DNA of 64,000 bases, taken from Valencia hispanica. Its lineage: Eukaryota; Chordata; Actinopteri; Cyprinodontiformes; Valenciidae. The number at the start of each line of letters is the position of its first letter. Position 1 is the stretch's first letter. The DNA lies in the NCBI GenBank assembly GCA_963556495.2, contig OY747705.1, positions 30,125,001 through 30,189,000 of the forward strand, written 5' to 3'. The notes under the pieces were generated by a model that did not search any database, was not told the origin of the DNA, and worked only from the letters and a program-made list of their open reading frames with translations. Both the position numbers and the translations under genes were made by a program. Shown here in pieces: positions 58,862 through 64,000 of this stretch.

Positions 58862-60110
58862 AATGGATTAATACTCCATGATCTTTTCCACATTTTGTAA
58901 TGTTACAACCACAAACCTCAATAGGTTTTAATGGCATTTTATTTGACTCTCCAAGGCAAAGTAGCATATAATTCTAATAAAAGGAAAAGGATAGATGATT
59001 TTCAAAAATGTTATAAAAATAAATATCTTTGCAGTCAATACTTGTGCGTCAATACTGAGGCAATACTTTTTATTGCAGTTATAGTTGCAAGTCTTTTGGG
59101 ATACGTGTTTGAATATCTAGAGACTAATATTCTTGCCCATTTCAAAACAACCCAAGCTGAGTTTGACTGAATAGAGAGAAGAAAAACCTATTTTGAAGTC
59201 TTGCTGCAAATGCCCCATTTGATTTAGCTCTGGACTTTGACTTGATCTTTCTAACACCTGAATATGCTTTGTACCATTACTGTAGCATATATTTGTAAGG
59301 TTAGTTCTCTGCTGTTAAGGTGAACCCATCCATCTTTCAATCAACTCTGACCAGCTTCCCTGTCCCTGCCTCCCCACAGCAAGATGCTGCCACCACCCTG
59401 TTTAATTGTGGGTGTGATGTGTTCTGGGTGATGTGCAGCATTAGCATGTCGGACAAAATATTTACAATAGAACACCTTCTTCGACATGTTTGCTGTGTCT
59501 CCTTAACAACTTGTGGCAAAATGCAAAAATGGATTTCCTATTGGGCTGAACAGTGGCACAGCTGATAGCACTGTTCCCTTAAAGCCAGAAGGTCCGGGGT
59601 TCTAATCCCAGCCTGGGGTATTTCTGCATGGAGTTTGGATGTTCTCCATGTGCATGCGTAATTTCCCTCTGGGTACTCCAGCTTCCTCTCACAGTCCAAA
59701 AACATGACTGATGGTTAATTGGTTTCTCTAAATTGCCCTTAGGTATGAGTGTATGCATGCATGATTGTGTGTCTCTGTGTTGCACTGCAATGGACTGGCA
59801 ACCTGTCCGGGATGTACCTCGCCTCTCTTTCGATGATTGCTGGAGATAGGCACTAGCCTCCCCGTAACCCTACATAGGATAGATTGTATAGATAATGGAT
59901 GGATGTCCTATTGCTCTCTCTATGCCACTCTTCAACAAAGGCCAGGTCTGTGGAGTGCCATATCCACAGTTATCCTTCCACTTAACTATATACTACTTTG
60001 AGATAGTTTATCACATAAAACACAAAAAAGCATACATTAAAGTTTGTGGTTGTAACAGAGATGAAATGTGAAAAAGAAGAAGACTGAATAAATTTGCAAG
60101 GCACTGTATA
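58862..60110 (-). mobile_element. Tc1-like relic interrupted by a 362-bp repeat
   Basis: Left end includes tgttacaaccacaaacctca. Right end includes gtttgtggttgtaacagaga and aatttgcaaggcactgtat, the inverted counterpart. Minus-strand transposase debris lies between (cagcaagatgctgccaccac). A younger repeat with target duplication sits at 59544-59905. Confidence 0.78.
59544..59905 (+). mobile_element. tRNA-like/SINE-type dispersed repeat, full copy
   Basis: Begins ggctgaacagtggcacagct. It contains an RNA polymerase III B-box-like ggttctaatccc, the widely shared fish blocks 'tgcatggagtttggatgttc' and 'cagtccaaaaacatgactga', and a GGATGGATG tail. It is flanked by the direct repeat TCCTATTG (59536-59543, 59906-59913). 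A 5'-truncated relative lies at 31985-32115. Confidence 0.8.
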
Positions 60111-62100
60111 TTAAAAATAAAGATGAATTATCTTGAAAATCACTCACTCCTTAATATGTCCTTGAAACTGAACAGGTTGCATCATCTCACCACAAGCATT
60201 GCAAATCAAATCTCAACATTATAAGGCTCGGTAAGCATTTGATCTTTTTTTTAAGTGATGGGGACTTTGGTATTGATCACAAAGCTCCCTCAATTTAAAA
60301 AGAATTAGAGAAGCAGGATGAGATCCAGCTATCTGGGCTTTTGTAGGTGTTCCACTTACTGAGGAGAAATGAGCAGAGTCAAAACATCCTTTGGTATGCT
60401 AGGAAGCTTGCTTGAGACAGGAATACTGGGACACTTCAATGTTCATGGCACTGTCCGTTTTATATTATTCAAAATGCATTTTTTTATTTTAAAAAATGGC
60501 TATTGGTACAAAAAGCTTAAATTGTCTTTTTGATCTATTTTTCTCCATAAATTCTAGTTTTTAGTCTTGTGGAAAAAAAATATTTAGCACTTAATAAAAA
60601 AGATGTGAGGACTTTAGACAAAAACGTAAAAATAAAGAAGAGCGGATTTAATATTTAAGTTTTTTTAAATAATTTGGTTCTATAAGATAAATTTTAAAAT
60701 AAAAGCGCATGAATTTTGGCTACAGTATTAACCCCTTTAAAAATAAATTTTCATTCTTAGCTCTCTTGAGAAGCTCAGAACGGGCTGAAAGTGGGGAAAA
60801 ATGTATTAATCATTTGTTTTCACATTCTGTTCTTTGAAAATGTGATCTCTGAGAAGAGTGTGCATGAAGAAATATATTGGAGTGACTTCATCACTGGCAC
60901 CAATAGGTGGGGATATTGAAGTACAAATAGCTTTGTGTGCCTCACTTCTCCCTGTAGTTCTTTTTGAATTTGTCCTTTCTGGTATAATGTGAGCATTACT
61001 TATAACTCCATGCTTGCACTAAGCTCTTATTTATTAAAGAATAAAGGCTGAATTATTGCAATACATTAAGAATATGAAAGATGATGAGTTTAGCTCGACC
61101 ACTCAGTGGCAGGCGGCCCACAAAATTAGATTTTTCTCTCTTTTTTTCCCTGTGGTGTGACGCGGCAGGAAATTAAGTTATATCTACCCCCTGTAATTTA
61201 TTTTTCTGTCGGCCAACTAAATGAAGTTATTGTTTATGTCTGAAGCCTAGCTTGTTATAAGGGGAAACAAAATAAAAGCGCGTGTGGAGCTTAAAAAGGC
61301 AAGCTCCCCTCCACTGTCAAATTAAATAGGCAGGGGGAGAGTGGGCTGTGATTATCTGACACCCCAGCTCATCAATCATGCCGTCTTCTCCTCAGCTACT
61401 TCAGCTCACTAACTAACGCTGTTAACCCTGTCCTCATCAGTCAGCCTGCTGTCAGCCAGCTAAGAGGGCCCCTCACATCGTCGGTCAGGCCCATAACAAC
61501 TTCCCCCTTGCTCTTTTTCATTCAAGTACTGTGATAAGCAGGTCAGTTAAGTGGTCATTTTTAGTGGAGCAGTTTCTTAGTTGGCAGGAGTAAGAACTGA
61601 TGTACATGAAGACAAATCTACAAGCAAGGGATGGTTCAAACTTATGAGCCAAATGAAAACCTTTTATTCCGATTTTATTTCAAATGTAATATTGTTTTTT
61701 GTTCCGTTCTATTAAAGTTTCTAAATTATATTCTAAACTTTTGCTTTCAGCTTTATAAGTAAACTGAGGGAATAAACCAATTTATTGTATATATACCCAT
61801 AATCCAATTATTGCATTACAGAAGAGATACGTTGGTCAGAGTTTTTTTTTTTGTGTTTCAACCTGCTGATACCGATCTTCTGATTCTGATTTCTCTTTGA
61901 AAATATAAAACATTTTTTTGAAGATTTCTAGAAAATATTTTTGACTAATTTTTCGTGTGATTGGGAGAACTTGGGTAGACCAAACACTTCCTCTACCACG
62001 TCGGCTCACCTGCTTGTCACCATTTAATATTTTTACTCCAGTGTTACCAAAGGTGTGGTACGGCTCTGCGACCCGACAGCTGAAACACCATGGACTAGAA

Positions 62101-62420
62101 CAGTGGTTCCTAACCTTTTTTCCATGTTGACCCCCTTGGCTGTATCCAAGAGAGGCCGGGACCCCCAACTTTAAATCCTACCCACATACACAAATTAAAA
62201 GTGATTAATTTCAAACTTTTATTTGCAAAAATTAAACAGCAATTGAAGGTTTTTGTTCTTATTATTAATTTACAATGTAGACTATGTAGACAATTTTCTT
62301 TTTGTCTTTTCGGATTTTATAAAAGTAATATTTACCAATATAATTTTTAACCTCACAACCTCAGCACAGACAAAATTCTGCAGACCTTCTGCAATCTCGA
62401 CCCCAGGTTGGGAACCACTC
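62101..62420. mobile_element. hAT-Charlie-like non-autonomous element
   Basis: Left end cagtggttcctaaccttttt and, in reverse, right end agtggttcccaacctggggt. Inner ends read 'gacccc' on both sides. Flanks 'gactagaa' and 'atctagga' look like a decayed 8-bp target duplication. About 320 bp, non-coding. Confidence 0.8.
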
Positions 62421-64000
62421 ATCTAGGAAATGTTACTTTAACTTTGAGATTTACAAAACGTTGTCAAAATTTTTTAATGCAACATGTTTTATGGCAGTCA
62501 AGTATAAAGCTCTGAGGGATTAAACAGAAGATCTTTGCTTTAACACATTCAGACTTTCTACTATTTGAAAGTCTATCTGCTATCTCTTCTACAGTTATGG
62601 CATTCACAAACAAACCATATCTTTTGACTGGCTTGGTAACATGAATGATGGGAATAGAATCACAGTTGGAAGTTGTTCCTTGTCTTTTTTTCTTTGGACT
62701 TTTACACAGGCACACATTCAAGTTCCTCCATTGTTGCACTACTGAGTGAGACAGAGAACAGGCAAAAGATGGAGTGTGGACCACATGAGGTAGTCTAGAG
62801 GGGGCAGCGGGGGGGCTGTCATTTGAAGTATTAACAGCTTGCGCCTTGATAAGACTAAATGTCAGTGTGAGCTAAAGAAGCGTACACGCATTCGGAATTT
62901 TTCTGCAACAAAAGCGGTAAAGCAAAGTTTAATATTTACTTACCCCATCCTTCCTCCTATTGATTGTTTCTCTGATCAAATGAGGGACCTCTGGCTGGCT
63001 TAATAATACAATCTTTTGAACAGCTCTTTGAAAGGAATGGATTCACAAAAATCTACTCTCGCGCAGCTTGAATGAACTTTATTTGACAGATATTAATTGT
63101 CAATAGCAACTTACAATTTTAGACTTTTAGACACATTACTGATAGTAACAATACCTAACTTTGAGTTTTCTTCCTTCAATAACAACTTCCACACCGACAA
63201 GTTTTATTGTTAGCACAATCTGGTAGCACCAATGTATGGTGCGTTCACTAATCAGAAAAAATACTGGATTTCTAGGTTTCCGACAGGCCAGTGACCATTC
63301 TGAAAATCTTAAGATTGAGGTCTCAAGCAGATTTCCCACATCACTTCTGTAACATAGGCATCACAGTTTCATAATACTTTATGTTCTGTCTGTAATTACA
63401 GAAACCAGAGTCATGTTAATGCCAGTACATTTCTGTTCCTTTGACTGTAACAGTCAGGTCCAAACATCTTGGACTAGTCTTACGTTTTTGGGTTCTGTGT
63501 TACTTCATGCATGTGTACAATGGAGCCGCCCAGGCTCCTCATGCAAGCAGTTTAGATTAAATCAGCCCTAACTATGAGTGATGGCTGATATAGGTCAGTT
63601 GCAATGCTTGTACATAGTGGAAAATTGTTCAGAAAATGACCCCACACCCTCTCTTTGCACAAAAAACATAGTCCACTCACCCACTTAAAAGAAAAACTGC
63701 ACAGCCACATGGATGTCCACAAAATAACACAACTCATTTTTTTATTCCAACTGGAAACAGCCTGCATATCATAAGACTTGAGTGCCAGTGACATGAGGCC
63801 AAAGCAAATGAATCAGAGTCGAGATTGAAACGGAGCAGTGTCGGCTCCTATTAACCTGCGCTCAGGTTAAAGACCCAGCCAGAGCTGCTGACGTACTGTG
63901 CTGTTCAGAAAGAGAGGAATTTGTCTTTGAAGAAAAATCACAATGTTCTCCAGATGCTTATGAGAATGGCTAAGATGAGCCATGTTTCTTCCTGTTGCCT

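Larger units (their letters stand above)
58059..64000 (+). other. ttll7: ttll7 intron running off the window
   Basis: No further ttll7 exon is found. The intron contains a Tc1 relic with a SINE-like insertion (58862-60110) and a hAT-like element (62101-62420). Apparently unique stretches remain at about 58080-58720 and 61100-61520. The 165-codon minus-strand open frame at 57832-58329 overlaps the ttll7 exon antisense and has no recognisable similarity. Confidence 0.6.

Noticed and set aside
59544..59640. Possible tRNA gene because of a ggttctaatccc B-box-like motif
   Set aside because: No cloverleaf or anticodon arm; it is part of a dispersed repeat seen twice in the window.
58060..64000. 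Searched for the next ttll7 exon (VQEYIEKPF region)
   Set aside because: No frame with this motif occurs on the + strand, so the exon must lie outside the window.

Overview
The window is nuclear DNA of a ray-finned fish, almost certainly a teleost. It has vertebrate exon/intron structure with GT-AG introns, long microsatellites, and many Tc1-like, hAT-like, piggyBac-like and non-LTR relics of the kinds that fill teleost genomes. The species cannot be fixed from the sequence. There are no prokaryotic operons, CRISPR arrays or phage genes.

Four conserved vertebrate genes lie in the order uox (+), samd13 (-), prkacb (-), ttll7 (+, incomplete). This is the block known from mammalian chromosomes (human 1p31), so the prkacb, samd13 and ttll7 assignments are backed by both protein sequence and neighbourhood. 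All coding exons were rebuilt by hand. Reading frame holds across every junction, and the coding lengths are multiples of three: uox 299 aa, samd13 97 aa, PKA C-beta1 351 aa, PKA C-beta2-type 380 aa.

Layout: 1-1393 is a 296-bp TTTC/TTCC microsatellite and the uox upstream flank. 1394-5135 is an intact eight-exon urate oxidase ending in a peroxisomal PTS1-type tripeptide. 5336-8240 is intergenic, with a recent but broken Tc1-like transposon (6641-8237). 9340-c.12125 is samd13, with a ZNF143/Staf-type promoter motif at its 5' end. c.12212-36243 is prkacb: ten C-beta1 exons, a very long 3' UTR ending close to the samd13 promoter, and a separate C-beta2-type first exon at 33798-33930. Its introns carry nested MITE-like elements and a hAT element with a perfect 8-bp target duplication. 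36244-38058 is a divergent promoter region between prkacb and ttll7. 38059-64000 is the 5' part of ttll7: a probable non-coding first exon, a uORF-bearing leader, five coding exons, and introns full of Tc1 relics, a TTAA-flanked element and LINE 3' ends. The TTL catalytic core continues beyond the right edge.

The genes are unrelated housekeeping or signalling functions (purine catabolism, SAM-domain protein, cAMP signalling, tubulin polyglutamylation) and do not form a pathway. I see no evidence of a novel multi-gene system. The most informative observations are the alternative PKA first exon, the tight prkacb/samd13 tandem junction, the 21-bp coding first exon of uox, and several datable nested transposon insertions.
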